Of a DNA stretch of 64,000 nt, positions 45,284 to 54,540 are shown piece by piece. The DNA is from Nitrospina sp. (GTDB lineage: Bacteria > Nitrospinota > Nitrospinia > Nitrospinales > VA-1): assembly GCA_018697205.1 (NCBI GenBank), contig JABHTG010000141.1:1-64000 (forward strand). Reading direction: 5' to 3'. A model generated the notes under the pieces. It was not told where the DNA came from. It saw nothing but the letters and a program-made list of their open reading frames with translations, and ran no database searches. Position 1 is the stretch's first letter, and the number at the start of each line of letters is the position of its first letter. The translations under genes and the position numbers were made by a program.

Positions 45284-46216
45284 ATGCCACGAGGTTTAAT
45301 TATATTTAAAGAAAACTGTAAGAAGTTTAAAGTTTTTCACCTGATCGCTCTATTTGTTTGTTCAATATATTCTATAAATTCACACGCCTCATCACAGCGT
45401 GTGATCTCTACCTCTCCGGCAATCACGGAAATTCTCTTTGCTGTAGGCGCCGGAGATAACGTTATAGGCGTAACAGACTACTGCAATTATCCTAAAAATG
45501 CGTGTCGTCTCCCAAGTATTGGTGGACCATTAAACCCAAGCACCGAAAAATGGATTGCTTTAAAACCTGATTTAATAATACTTCAAGATGACAGCGTAGT
45601 ACTAAATAAGCACGCAAAGGTATTCAAAATACCCACTCTTGAAGTATCGGTAAATAATCTAAAAAATATTTTAACGTCCATTCAGATTATTGCTGATGCA
45701 ATGCAAAAACCTAAAGCAGGAAAACAACTGGTTGATCAAATAAAACGACAAATAGATAATTACCAAACTAACATAAGAAAGACACAACCTCGTCAAGTTT
45801 TGATGCTATTAAGTGACACGAATGATCCAAGCCGGGATCTATACGCTGTTGGTAGGAATACATTTCTCAATGAACTTTTATCTATTGCCGGTGGGAAAAA
45901 CATCCTTCCCGACACAATGGCAACCTATCCAAAAATTTCTAAAGAATTTATTCTCGCTAAATCACCTGAAATAATCATAGAAATTGGGCCCACAGCCAAT
46001 CTATCAAATGAAGAAATTCTAGTTAGAAAAAAGGCCTGGACAATATACCCTACAATACGTGCAGTAAGAAATGACCGATTATATTTTGTTGGAGCTGATT
46101 ATATTTTAATCCCTGGCCCGCGCTTACTGAACATTTTGGATATTTTGGCTCGCAATATTCATCCGGAATTATTCTCAAACTCGATAAATATAAAACAAGA
46201 AACCATATCCCAATGA
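45284..46216 (+). CDS. btuF: Periplasmic B12-binding protein (BtuF-like)
   Basis: 310 residues, starting 8 bp after btuB. Signal peptide with cleavage near SHA-SS. The class III binding-protein fold begins RVISTSPAITEILFAVGAGDNVIGVT, followed by DYCNYP and IGGPLNPSTEKWIALKPDLII, typical of BtuF/FecB. DLYAVGRNTFLNELLSIAGGKNI starts the second lobe. No bound-ligand residue can be assigned. Its stop overlaps the ATPase ATG as ATGA. Confidence 0.85.
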   Translation: MPRGLIIFKENCKKFKVFHLIALFVCSIYSINSHASSQRVISTSPAITEILFAVGAGDNVIGVTDYCNYPKNACRLPSIGGPLNPSTEKWIALKPDLIILQDDSVVLNKHAKVFKIPTLEVSVNNLKNILTSIQIIADAMQKPKAGKQLVDQIKRQIDNYQTNIRKTQPRQVLMLLSDTNDPSRDLYAVGRNTFLNELLSIAGGKNILPDTMATYPKISKEFILAKSPEIIIEIGPTANLSNEEILVRKKAWTIYPTIRAVRNDRLYFVGADYILIPGPRLLNILDILARNIHPELFSNSINIKQETISQ

Positions 46217-47004
46217 ACTCATCTCTCCTTCAAGTTCAAGATATTAATTTTTCTTATGACCAAAATTCGGTTCTTCACTCTATTTCAATGAATGTTAATT
46301 CTGGAGAATTTATAGGCGTTATAGGCCCTAATGGCTCGGGAAAGTCAACTCTCTTAAAGCTTCTAGGGGGCGTGTTTAAGCCAGATTCAGGTCAATTATA
46401 TTTTAAAGAGAAAAACTATCTAGACTACCAACGAAGACAGTTAGCGCAATCTATTACTTGGGTCCCACAGGAACACCCGATGGCATTTAATTTTAAAGTT
46501 TCGGAAATAGTTCTCATGGGACGTCACCCTTATCTCTCCGCCTTCACTTTTGAAGGAGAAGATGATATCGAAATTGCCCATGGTGCAATGGAGTCTACTC
46601 AAACTCTTCAATTCGCTCAACGAAACTTTAACGAGATTAGTGGTGGCGAAAAACAAAGGGTAGTTATCGCGGGAGCCATCGCTCAAGAACCTGAATTAAT
46701 GATTCTTGACGAACCCACCTCAGCACTAGATATCAAATATCAGATTCAAATTCTAAGCATTTTAAAAAATTTAAATGCGAATCAACAAACTACCATTGTT
46801 CTTGCGATGCACGATCTTCATCTAGCCTCAAAGTTTTGTTCTCGACTTATTCTTCTTGATGAGGGAAAAATTTTTAAGGACGGAAAAACTACTGACGTTT
46901 TACAAAAAGAACATATTGAAAAGGTTTATGGAGTAAAGGTACATGTGATTAATGACCCGAATGGAAATATCATAATTGCACCTGACAGGTTATGTACGCA
47001 ATGA
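46213..47004 (+). CDS. btuD: ABC transporter ATPase for corrinoid uptake
   Basis: 263 residues. Walker A GPNGSGKSTLL (residues 38-48), Q-loop VPQEH, signature ISGGEKQRV, Walker B LMILDEPTSALD and the switch His in AMHDLHLA. The BtuD/FecE family pairs with FecCD-type permeases. It overlaps the permease start by 13 bp. Neighbours and riboswitch define the substrate as B12 or a precursor. Confidence 0.9.
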   Translation: MNSSLLQVQDINFSYDQNSVLHSISMNVNSGEFIGVIGPNGSGKSTLLKLLGGVFKPDSGQLYFKEKNYLDYQRRQLAQSITWVPQEHPMAFNFKVSEIVLMGRHPYLSAFTFEGEDDIEIAHGAMESTQTLQFAQRNFNEISGGEKQRVVIAGAIAQEPELMILDEPTSALDIKYQIQILSILKNLNANQQTTIVLAMHDLHLASKFCSRLILLDEGKIFKDGKTTDVLQKEHIEKVYGVKVHVINDPNGNIIIAPDRLCTQ

Positions 47005-48017
47005 ATATACAAACATTTAACCTTAAACAATATATTGGAGTTATTTTTTTATTTTTTTTACTTTTTCTTGTAACTATAGCTATCACTCCATTGATTGGAT
47101 CAGTACAAATAGACTTAGAAAAGGCGTTCTCAAGAGATTTAGCATTTAACGATAACGTTGATGCAAACATATTATTTTTAGCTCGCACTCCAAGAATAAT
47201 TCTAGCAGCACTAACCGGAGCAGCACTTTCAGTAGCTGGCGCTATTCTTCAATCACTCCTTCGAAATGATCTGGCCGCTCCTTTCACTTTAGGTGTCTCA
47301 AGTGGAGCTGCATTAGGAGCAGTAATAGCAATGAGTCTAGGTTTACCTTATTCAATAGCAGGTATTCCAACTGTTCCGATTGCTTCTTTTTTAGGTTCCT
47401 TGGGAGCTATTAGCCTGGTTTTCTCTTTAGCTAGAACTCGAACTGGAGATTTTCCCACACCTATACTTTTACTTGCAGGAGTGACCGCTAATTTCTTTTT
47501 TGCAGCATTGGTTATGTTAATTCATTACCTATCAGACTTTACACAATCTTTTAGAATCGTACGCTGGTTAATGGGTGGACTTGATATTACAAGCTATAAA
47601 ACTCTTATATCAATCGCTCCTATGATTTTTATTGGATTTGGGGTTCTCATTTTTTATGGTAGAGACTTTAACGTTATAAGTACTGGAATTCAATCAGCAA
47701 TGAGCCGAGGTGTTGAGGTTATCAAGGTACAAAAAATTGGATTTATTATGGCCTCTTTACTAACTGGAGCAGTAGTTTCTTTAAGTGGACCAATCGGGTT
47801 TGTAGGTCTCATAGTACCTCATATAGTGCGCTTAATTGTCGGACCTGATTTAAGAATATTGTTACCTGCATCTATTTTTTTTGGAGCAAGTTTTCTTATT
47901 ATTTGCGACACGTTAGCTAGAACTATTATAGCTCCGACAGAAATTCCTGTCGGTATTATAACTGCTATGCTTGGCGGTCCATTTTTTGTTTGGCTATTAA
48001 AACGACCAAAGTCGTAA
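46992..48017 (+). CDS. btuC: FecCD-type permease for corrinoid uptake
   Basis: 341 residues with about nine to ten transmembrane helices. ARTPRIILAALTGAALSVAGAILQ and FTLGVSSGAALGAVIA are typical of BtuC/FecD, and GPIGFVGLIVPHIVRLIVGPD is the coupling-helix region. A second in-frame ATG three codons on (47001) is equally possible. It forms a homodimer with two copies of the ATPase in this family. Confidence 0.9.
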   Translation: MYAMNIQTFNLKQYIGVIFLFFLLFLVTIAITPLIGSVQIDLEKAFSRDLAFNDNVDANILFLARTPRIILAALTGAALSVAGAILQSLLRNDLAAPFTLGVSSGAALGAVIAMSLGLPYSIAGIPTVPIASFLGSLGAISLVFSLARTRTGDFPTPILLLAGVTANFFFAALVMLIHYLSDFTQSFRIVRWLMGGLDITSYKTLISIAPMIFIGFGVLIFYGRDFNVISTGIQSAMSRGVEVIKVQKIGFIMASLLTGAVVSLSGPIGFVGLIVPHIVRLIVGPDLRILLPASIFFGASFLIICDTLARTIIAPTEIPVGIITAMLGGPFFVWLLKRPKS

Positions 48018-48032
48018 AGAAAGGAAATTTTA

Positions 48033-48587
48033 ATGAAAAAACCAGCAAAGAGTGATCCAAAAAAAAGAAAAGGACTCATCATCGTCAATACGGGAGATGG
48101 GAAAGGAAAGTCTACAGCAAGTTTTGGATTAGCCCTTCGTGCTGGAGGAAATAAGATGAATGTCTTCATCATGCAGTTTATGAAAGGACCTTGGAAAGCT
48201 GGCGAACGGAAGGCACTAAAAGCACTATCTAAATATATTGAATATGAAGCCATGGGTGATGGATTTACCTGGGACACAAAAAATCCTGAACAAGATAAAA
48301 AAACAGCACGCGATGCATTTGAAATAGCTAAAGAAAAATTAATGAGCAATAAATACCAGATGATCATATTGGATGAAATCAACTACGTCCTTGATTACCA
48401 TTTTTTTCCGATAGATGAATTTTTAGAAACACTACGAAACAAACCTAAAGATGTACATGTGGTTTGTACAGGACGCAATGCTAACGAGAAATTAATAGAA
48501 ATGGCTGATTTAGTCACAGAGATGAAACTTGTTAAGCACCCATATGATGACCAAGGAATCCCTGCGCAAAAAGGAATAGAATTTTAA
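48033..48587 (+). CDS. cobO: Cob(I)alamin adenosyltransferase, CobO/BtuR type
   Basis: 184 residues. P-loop VNTGDGKGKSTASFGLALRA near 25, MQFMKGPWKAGE, LDEINYVLDY (Walker B-like) and VVCTGRNANEKLIEMADLVTEMK are diagnostic. It adenosylates the cobalt of imported corrinoids, producing AdoCbl, the effector of the riboswitch upstream. SD AAAGGAA lies 7 bases before the ATG. One-base overlap with tonB. Confidence 0.95.
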   Translation: MKKPAKSDPKKRKGLIIVNTGDGKGKSTASFGLALRAGGNKMNVFIMQFMKGPWKAGERKALKALSKYIEYEAMGDGFTWDTKNPEQDKKTARDAFEIAKEKLMSNKYQMIILDEINYVLDYHFFPIDEFLETLRNKPKDVHVVCTGRNANEKLIEMADLVTEMKLVKHPYDDQGIPAQKGIEF

Positions 48588-49651
48588 TGAACTTTTTCAA
48601 TACAAGCCTAAGCAATAGTCCATTGAAGGCAACATTAATATTATCAACTCTGCTGCATGCAAGTGGTTTTTATATTTTATCTGAAGTCTCATTTAATCAA
48701 GCTTCAAGGTCACCAGATACAGCGCCGATTAAAGTCACCGCTCTAATTCAAGAAAAAGGAGTAAAACCTGCGAGCATAAAATATGTCACTGAGCGGTACT
48801 CAACACAATCAAATCATTTGCATAAGTTAGTTTCAACTGAAATAAAAAAATTATATCCTGCACAGCCAATTCCAACTCAAGATATAAATATCCAAAAATA
48901 CATACAGGGTCATTTGAAAATAAGAAGTCTAACAACTCTTGATCAAATACAATTAACCTCGAGCAATAAATACTTACCTTCGCGAATAAATTCTAAAGAA
49001 TATTATAGAAATCCAATTTCAACAATAGAGCCTTATTCTTCAAAAAAAGACAACTACTCACCAAAAGATACAACTTTTTCTTCAGCACCAGCTAAAAATA
49101 TAGTTTTAACCCATAAAAAATATCTACCCAGCGCTGTTAAAATCTCAAGTAGTTCAAGTATTCATGAATATGATTTACATAGTTCAAAATCTACCCCTAT
49201 ATATAAAAATAATAATCAAAGCCTTAAATTCTTCGCTTCTGTAAGTGAAGTGTCTCGTCCTGATGGTCTTAGTGGGGAGTCTATCAATTCACCTCAAAAA
49301 ACCACTACCGAAAAAATAGCTTCCACGTTTAAAAATTTATCTTCATTAAATAAGGGCGAGTTACAGCGAGGATTTCATAGAAAAATCTGGCAAAGAGTAG
49401 CGAGTGTAAAATACTACCCAAGGATGGCACGCCAAAGAGGTTTTGAAGGCGAACCAATTGTAGCCTTCACTCTTAGCAGTAAAGGTGAATTGATTGACTT
49501 AAAGTTAATTGCAATTTCTAGTCATAAAATACTTAACGAAGCTGCTCTTGAAACAATCCGACGCGGAATCCCCTATCCATCAATCCCAAAACCTCTTAAA
49601 AAGAATTCTATTTCATTTAATCTTCCTATTTCATATGTATTGAATGAATGA
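48587..49651 (+). CDS. tonB: TonB energy-transducer protein
   Basis: 354 residues. One transmembrane helix at about 14-31 (KATLILSTLLHASGFYIL), a long Ser/Lys/Pro/Tyr-rich periplasmic linker (about 50-255), and a C-terminal TonB domain (about 265-350): VASVKYYPRMARQRGFEGEPIVAFTLSSKGELIDL and ALETIRRGIPYPSIP. YP and GxxG-type features of the domain are present. It couples the proton gradient to the receptor. exbB and exbD are not in the window and must lie elsewhere. Being in the B12 operon, it may be dedicated to BtuB. Confidence 0.9.
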   Translation: MNFFNTSLSNSPLKATLILSTLLHASGFYILSEVSFNQASRSPDTAPIKVTALIQEKGVKPASIKYVTERYSTQSNHLHKLVSTEIKKLYPAQPIPTQDINIQKYIQGHLKIRSLTTLDQIQLTSSNKYLPSRINSKEYYRNPISTIEPYSSKKDNYSPKDTTFSSAPAKNIVLTHKKYLPSAVKISSSSSIHEYDLHSSKSTPIYKNNNQSLKFFASVSEVSRPDGLSGESINSPQKTTTEKIASTFKNLSSLNKGELQRGFHRKIWQRVASVKYYPRMARQRGFEGEPIVAFTLSSKGELIDLKLIAISSHKILNEAALETIRRGIPYPSIPKPLKKNSISFNLPISYVLNE

Positions 49652-49776
49652 TGAAAAAACATAAAGCTCCTAGCATGCTAATTTTTATATTCTTTAGTTT
49701 CACAGTGTATCTGGCAAACAATGAGGTTTTGCAGTTAGATAATAATTTTAATGATAATATGACTCAGCGCAAATAA
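49648..49776 (+). CDS. Small 42-residue ORF coupled to tonB
   Basis: ATG overlaps the tonB stop as ATGA. The product MMKKHKAPSM followed by a hydrophobic LIFIFFSFTVYLA and a polar tail (ending DNMTQRK) looks like a signal peptide with a 20-residue mature part or a tiny membrane protein. I recognise no family. It ends 11 bp before the cytochrome c ATG. The four-base overlap supports translation. Confidence 0.5.
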   Translation: MMKKHKAPSMLIFIFFSFTVYLANNEVLQLDNNFNDNMTQRK

Positions 49777-49787
49777 TAGGAGTATTT

Positions 49788-50177
49788 ATGAAACAATCTC
49801 AAGCTTTGATGTTATTAACAGCAATTATTCTTTTTTTTATAAACTCCTGTGCACCGAAACCTACTAAAAAGGTTCCCATAGAGTTTGAATCTGGCCAAAA
49901 ATATTTTCATCAGGTTTGTGCCAATTGTCATGGCGTAGATGCGCTTGGTAAGAACACAAGAGCACCAGGACTGATTGACCCTGAATATCTTCCTAAAAAC
50001 TTTTCAGATGAAGACTTTTATCAGCAAATAGTTGAAGGGTCTAAAAAAATGTCCTCACAGCGCAATAAAGTATCCGATCCTGAAATCAAGGAAATCATTA
50101 AATATCTTCGTTATTCTCAAGAGATCGCCGGTCTGAGTGAAGGTGATGACGATCCAGATGAGGATGAAGAGGAGTAA
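49788..50177 (+). CDS. Cytochrome c (class I-like) lipoprotein
   Basis: 129 residues. Lipobox INSC gives lipidated Cys21. Heme motif CANCH at 44-48 and a candidate axial Met78 in GSKKMSSQ. The fold region is a single c-type domain (about 34-110, ending ISNPEIKEIIKYLR-type helix EIKEIIKYLR). The C-terminus is strikingly acidic (GDDDPDEDEEE). SD AGGAG lies 6 bases before the ATG. Position at the end of the B12 operon could be coincidental; it may shuttle electrons at the membrane surface. Confidence 0.9.
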   Translation: MKQSQALMLLTAIILFFINSCAPKPTKKVPIEFESGQKYFHQVCANCHGVDALGKNTRAPGLIDPEYLPKNFSDEDFYQQIVEGSKKMSSQRNKVSDPEIKEIIKYLRYSQEIAGLSEGDDDPDEDEEE

Positions 50178-50276
50178 AGAACGCTATCATTCTCATAAAT
50201 GTTGACAGCCATTATCTTTTTGGATAGATTAACCGGCTTCTAATCTATTTTCCCCATTTGACCAGTAACCGATTCA

Positions 50277-51533
50277 ATGGAGCAACTCAATATGCCCGAC
50301 AATGAAAATTATATTCAAAAATTATTTGCAAACCGTATTGGTGGAAATAAATTCGGTAAAGACACAAAAATATATAAGTTTGAAAAAATCAAACGTTCAA
50401 AACGCGCGGCTATGGATGAAAATCCAAACAAGGAACTCTTTGATCTAGGGGTTGGTGAACCAGATGAAATGGCTTTTCCTGAAGTGATCAAAACGTTGCA
50501 GCTAGAAGCTGAAAAACCGGAAAATAGGGGTTACACAGACAACGGTATTCAAGAGTTTAAGAGTGCCGCTGTTAATTATATGGAGAAAGTTTTTGGTGTT
50601 AAGGGCCTAGATCCTAATAAACATGTAAATCATACAATTGGCTCTAAATCGGGCCTAGCTATGTTGCCATCCATCTTTATTAATCCAGGTGATATTACCT
50701 TAATGACTGTTCCTGGCTATCCAGTTATGGGTACACACACTCAATATTTAGGTGGTGAAGTGGTTAATTTACCGCTTACAAAAAAAAATAGTTTTCTCCC
50801 TGACCTTAAATCAATTACATCAGATGTTGCTAAAAGAGCTAAGCTCCTCTACTTAAATTATCCTAATAACCCAACAGGAGCTAATGCCACCCGTAAATTT
50901 TATGAAGAAGTAGTCGACTTTGCACAAAAGAACAATGTGGTTGTAATTCAGGATGCTGCCTACGCAGCTTTAAACTTTGACGAAAATCCGACTAGCTTTC
51001 TATCAGTACCAGGGGCAATGGGAGTAGGTGTTGAACTTCACTCCCTCTCAAAGTCATATAATATGACTGGTTGGAGGATTGCATTTGTAGTTGGTAATGA
51101 GCTAATAGTAAAAGGTGTTGCTCACGTTAAAGATAATATTGATTCAGGTCAGTTTGCGGCCATTCAGAAAGCAGCAATTCACGCTCTAGAGCACCCAGAA
51201 ATCACTGAAAAAATTCTTAAAAAATATCGACGCCGGTTGACAAAATTAGTTGAAGCCTTAAACTCTTTGGGATTTGATGCAACCATTCCCGGTGGATCAT
51301 TTTTCCTATATGTAGAAGCACCCAAGGGAATAAAGGGTGGGCAGAAGTTCAAATCAGGCGAGGAATTTTCACAGTATCTTATCAAAGAAATGATGATATC
51401 AACGGTCCCTTGGGACGATGTAGGAAGTTTCACTCGTTTTTCTGCAACTTTTGCAGCTAAAGGGGTACAAGAAGAAACACGCATCATCAATGAAATTAAA
51501 AGTCGACTATCATCTGTGAATTTTGAATTTTAA
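50277..51533 (+). CDS. dapL: Class I/II aminotransferase, LL-diaminopimelate type
   Basis: 418 residues. PLP-dependent fold type I: FDLGVGEPDEMAFPEV near residue 57, YTDNGIQEFKSAA, YLNYPNNPTGA near 195, Asp in VVIQDAAYAAL, and the PLP lysine in LSKSYNMTGWRIAF near 260. The N-terminal FANRIGGNKFGKDTKIYKFEKIKRSK is typical of the DapL2-like branch, which converts tetrahydrodipicolinate directly to LL-diaminopimelate. A different amino-donor specificity is possible. Confidence 0.7.
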   Translation: MEQLNMPDNENYIQKLFANRIGGNKFGKDTKIYKFEKIKRSKRAAMDENPNKELFDLGVGEPDEMAFPEVIKTLQLEAEKPENRGYTDNGIQEFKSAAVNYMEKVFGVKGLDPNKHVNHTIGSKSGLAMLPSIFINPGDITLMTVPGYPVMGTHTQYLGGEVVNLPLTKKNSFLPDLKSITSDVAKRAKLLYLNYPNNPTGANATRKFYEEVVDFAQKNNVVVIQDAAYAALNFDENPTSFLSVPGAMGVGVELHSLSKSYNMTGWRIAFVVGNELIVKGVAHVKDNIDSGQFAAIQKAAIHALEHPEITEKILKKYRRRLTKLVEALNSLGFDATIPGGSFFLYVEAPKGIKGGQKFKSGEEFSQYLIKEMMISTVPWDDVGSFTRFSATFAAKGVQEETRIINEIKSRLSSVNFEF

Positions 51534-51647
51534 TTTAATTAGCTTACTAAAGCGTTTTAAGTTTCAATATCGGAGAGGCTTGCTATTCATAAAATAACTA
51601 CTATTTAGTCGTAAATCAAATCCTACCTTTTCAAACTATTCAGTGCA

Positions 51648-52145
51648 ATGAAACACACTGCCTACATTGCAATCGGATCAAACATTGGGAACCCATATCA
51701 AAATTGCACAGAAGCTATTCATAAAATATCAAACAATGACTCTATAAAGATTATATCCAAGTCATCCTTTTATCAAACCTCACCCGTTGGGGGTGTTGAG
51801 CAAGATTGGTTTATAAACTGCGCAATTAAAATCAACACTTCTTTAACTTCTGACAGCCTACTTTTTAACTTACTAAATATAGAGTCTGTAATGGGAAGAA
51901 TTAGGGGGGGAAAGTGGGGGCCTCGACTGATAGACCTCGATCTATTATTTTACGATAGCCTTATTTCAAACAAGAAAAAACTAACCATACCACACCCCGA
52001 AATTCAAAAACGAAATTTTGTCTTGATGCCATTATCTGACATAGCAGAAAATCTAATTCATCCCGTCTTAAAAAAAACTATTGGAGATCTTCTTAAGGAA
52101 TCAACAGATAACGCAGCAGTTAACAGGTTAGACAACACTATTTAA
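51648..52145 (+). CDS. folK: HPPK, folate pathway pyrophosphokinase
   Basis: 165 residues, 2-amino-4-hydroxy-6-hydroxymethyldihydropteridine diphosphokinase. AYIAIGSNIGNP at the start, SPVGGVEQDWFINCAIKI, and GKWGPRLIDLDLLFYD with the metal-binding Asp pair are diagnostic. The start is ATG with no clear SD. Its last 18 bp overlap the end of thiI on the opposite strand. Confidence 0.95.
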   Translation: MKHTAYIAIGSNIGNPYQNCTEAIHKISNNDSIKIISKSSFYQTSPVGGVEQDWFINCAIKINTSLTSDSLLFNLLNIESVMGRIRGGKWGPRLIDLDLLFYDSLISNKKKLTIPHPEIQKRNFVLMPLSDIAENLIHPVLKKTIGDLLKESTDNAAVNRLDNTI

Positions 52146-53324
52146 ATCGTCAAGATTAATAGTTTCTACTGCAGTTAAAGCATGAGCCATAAGCTCTTCC
52201 CATGGGAATAGTTTCTCATCTAATTCCAAGTATTTTATTTTGCTGCGTGTGGTTGGGTTTATGGGCATAAAAACCGAGCAACAATCAGGCTGCACCTCTA
52301 TACTCACATCGTAAGTACCTATTTTTTTAGCATTCAAAATAATCTCATGCTTGTTCATTCCTATTAAGGGTCGAAAAACACTCATTTGAGTTACACAAGA
52401 TACTGCCGCAAGATTTTTTAAAGTTTGAGAAGCTACTTGTCCCACCGATTCACCAGTTACTAATCCATTACAATTATTTAATTCGGCCAAAACGTGAGCG
52501 ATTCGATACATCATACGTCGATACAAGACAATTCTATTCATCTCATGGCAATTATCTCTTATTGAAACCTGAATATCTTGAAATGGAACAACAAAAAGTT
52601 TTCCCCCGCCTTGGTATCGATTTAAGATCTTTGCCAAACGCACGACTTTGTCGTAACCACCACGACCAAGAAATTTACGATTATCAAAAAAAACACTGTG
52701 AACGCGACAACCTCTAGTCATAAGTTTAAATGTGGACACAGGGCTATCAATACCACCTGATAACAAGCTTAGTACTTGCCCAGAACTGCCCACTGGCAAT
52801 CCACTAAGACCTGATACACGATTATCAAAAACTATGGTTTCTTGAGGACCAATTTCAACTTCAAGAATAAAGTCAGCATGATTGATATTAACAGTTAGCC
52901 CCTTACTAGCAAGAGCTTCCATAATTCGAGAGCCAACCTCAAAATCAAACTCTTTAGATGTAAAGGGGAAAGATTTATTAGACCGTCGGGTTCTAACACA
53001 AAACTTCAGTGCATCACTAACTTGAAACTTATCCTTAATTAGGCTGATTCCTAACTCTGCAATTTTATCAAAATCAGGTTCTATTGACCTTCCAATACTT
53101 ATAGAAGCTATTCCAGGGACAAAAGTCAATAAAGTAACGCATTTTTTGGCGCAGTCAAGATTCACACGACCAAGGATACGTCCATGAATTTTATCAATTT
53201 TAATACCTTGAAAATCCCTCAGAGCATACCTAATATTTTGAACAAGTTGGTTTTCAAAGTGCCTTCGATTTTTACCCTTAAGACCAATTTCATCGTATCG
53301 AATCAGAAGCGTTCTTATTTCCAT
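52128..53324 (-). CDS. thiI: tRNA 4-thiouridine sulfurtransferase ThiI, no rhodanese domain
   Basis: 398 residues. NFLD/THUMP region (about 60-170) then PP-loop SLLSGGIDSPV near residue 185, and VTGESVGQVASQT near 285. The family's E. coli form has a C-terminal rhodanese domain with Cys456; this one ends after the AANH domain, as in the Bacillus type, so thiamine-linked sulfur transfer by that domain is absent. CCSVFMPIN near 345 carries cysteines that could serve catalysis. It is preceded by, and overlaps by 35 bp, a cysteine desulfurase. Confidence 0.92.
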   Translation of the reverse strand: MEIRTLLIRYDEIGLKGKNRRHFENQLVQNIRYALRDFQGIKIDKIHGRILGRVNLDCAKKCVTLLTFVPGIASISIGRSIEPDFDKIAELGISLIKDKFQVSDALKFCVRTRRSNKSFPFTSKEFDFEVGSRIMEALASKGLTVNINHADFILEVEIGPQETIVFDNRVSGLSGLPVGSSGQVLSLLSGGIDSPVSTFKLMTRGCRVHSVFFDNRKFLGRGGYDKVVRLAKILNRYQGGGKLFVVPFQDIQVSIRDNCHEMNRIVLYRRMMYRIAHVLAELNNCNGLVTGESVGQVASQTLKNLAAVSCVTQMSVFRPLIGMNKHEIILNAKKIGTYDVSIEVQPDCCSVFMPINPTTRSKIKYLELDEKLFPWEELMAHALTAVETINLDDLNSVV

Positions 53325-54513
53325 TAATTTTTAGATTTTTTTTTCTAAAGGTTGAATATAAACTTTTATAGGCAATGTAAAATTCGTTAAGAAAGATATC
53401 AATATCTTTGATCTTGTTATTACCAGAAAAAGATATACGTAAGCTACATTGTGCTTCATCTTCAGACAACCCTACTCCCATTAATATTTTTGAAGGTTTT
53501 TTTGAGCTTGCGCTACAGGCACTTCCTAATCCAACAAAAATACCTTTTGATTCCAAATGATGTAACAACACTTCGCCTTCTACTGGAGGAAAACTAAAGT
53601 TTACAATAGAAGGAGATTGACGTTGTGGATCATCAGTAATTAACGAGTTGAAACGGATATTTAATTCAGGCGTACGATCATTCATCTCACACAAACCCTG
53701 AACTAATCTACTTTTAAGAAACTCATAATGTTCTTGCATTTCATCAACTCGTTCAGAAGAAAGTGAAATTGCCTTTGCCATAGCACGAATCAGTGGTACG
53801 GGTAATGTGCCTGAACGAATTCCATCCTGTTGTTGACCCCCATGAATAATAGGGGCAATAGGTAACTTTGAATCATAAATCAAAAGGCCTATACCTTTTG
53901 GCCCATGAATCTTATGAGCAGAAATTGAATAACCTGATAAACGAGGCCATATTTTTGATAAAAGCTTATAAATACCGACTGCTTGCACCCCATCCATAAA
54001 AAGTCGAGTATCTGGGGATTTTTCAATCAGAGCTTCGGAAACTAAAATGGGATCGTTTACAGTTCCTAGTTCATTATTCACGTGAGACAAGCATAAAAGC
54101 TTACAGCGATTCTCACAAAGAATGGAAATATTTTTTAGATCTAATCGCCCTTCCTTTTGATATCCAAGCATATTAAATGGATCGTTACCAAAAGAGCTAA
54201 GATATTCAATAGGCTCTCTAACACTAGGATGTTCCAATCCAAGATATGCAATTTTTTTATCAGGGAAACAGCGTCCTTTAATAAACAGATTATTTGATTC
54301 GCTCCCGCCACTAGTAAAAACAATTTTATGCGTGTCTGGAATATTTAAAGAATCTGCAATATCTTCCCTAGCTTTCTCAATTAATTTTTTTGCATCAAGT
54401 CCTATTGAATATATGGTACCAGGATTAGCAAAATCAGAATCCATAGACTCTCTGAGCACATCCATTACCTTTGAAGTTATGGGAGTGGTTGCGGCGTTAT
54501 CAAGATAAATCAT
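53290..54513 (-). CDS. Cysteine desulfurase (IscS/NifS-like)
   Basis: 407 residues. MIYLDNAATTPITSKVM at the start, VFTSGGSESNNLF, LFMDGVQAVG, and the PLP lysine in SISAHKIHGPKGIG near residue 200. The persulfide Cys lies in GSACSASSKKPS near 335. Like the dedicated B. subtilis-type NifZ partner of ThiI, it precedes thiI (35-bp overlap). A role donating persulfide for tRNA s4U is therefore likely. General iron-sulfur supply cannot be excluded. Confidence 0.9.
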   Translation of the reverse strand: MIYLDNAATTPITSKVMDVLRESMDSDFANPGTIYSIGLDAKKLIEKAREDIADSLNIPDTHKIVFTSGGSESNNLFIKGRCFPDKKIAYLGLEHPSVREPIEYLSSFGNDPFNMLGYQKEGRLDLKNISILCENRCKLLCLSHVNNELGTVNDPILVSEALIEKSPDTRLFMDGVQAVGIYKLLSKIWPRLSGYSISAHKIHGPKGIGLLIYDSKLPIAPIIHGGQQQDGIRSGTLPVPLIRAMAKAISLSSERVDEMQEHYEFLKSRLVQGLCEMNDRTPELNIRFNSLITDDPQRQSPSIVNFSFPPVEGEVLLHHLESKGIFVGLGSACSASSKKPSKILMGVGLSEDEAQCSLRISFSGNNKIKDIDIFLNEFYIAYKSLYSTFRKKNLKINGNKNASDSIR

Positions 54514-54540
54514 TATATAATGTCAACCGCGTTTGAGAAA

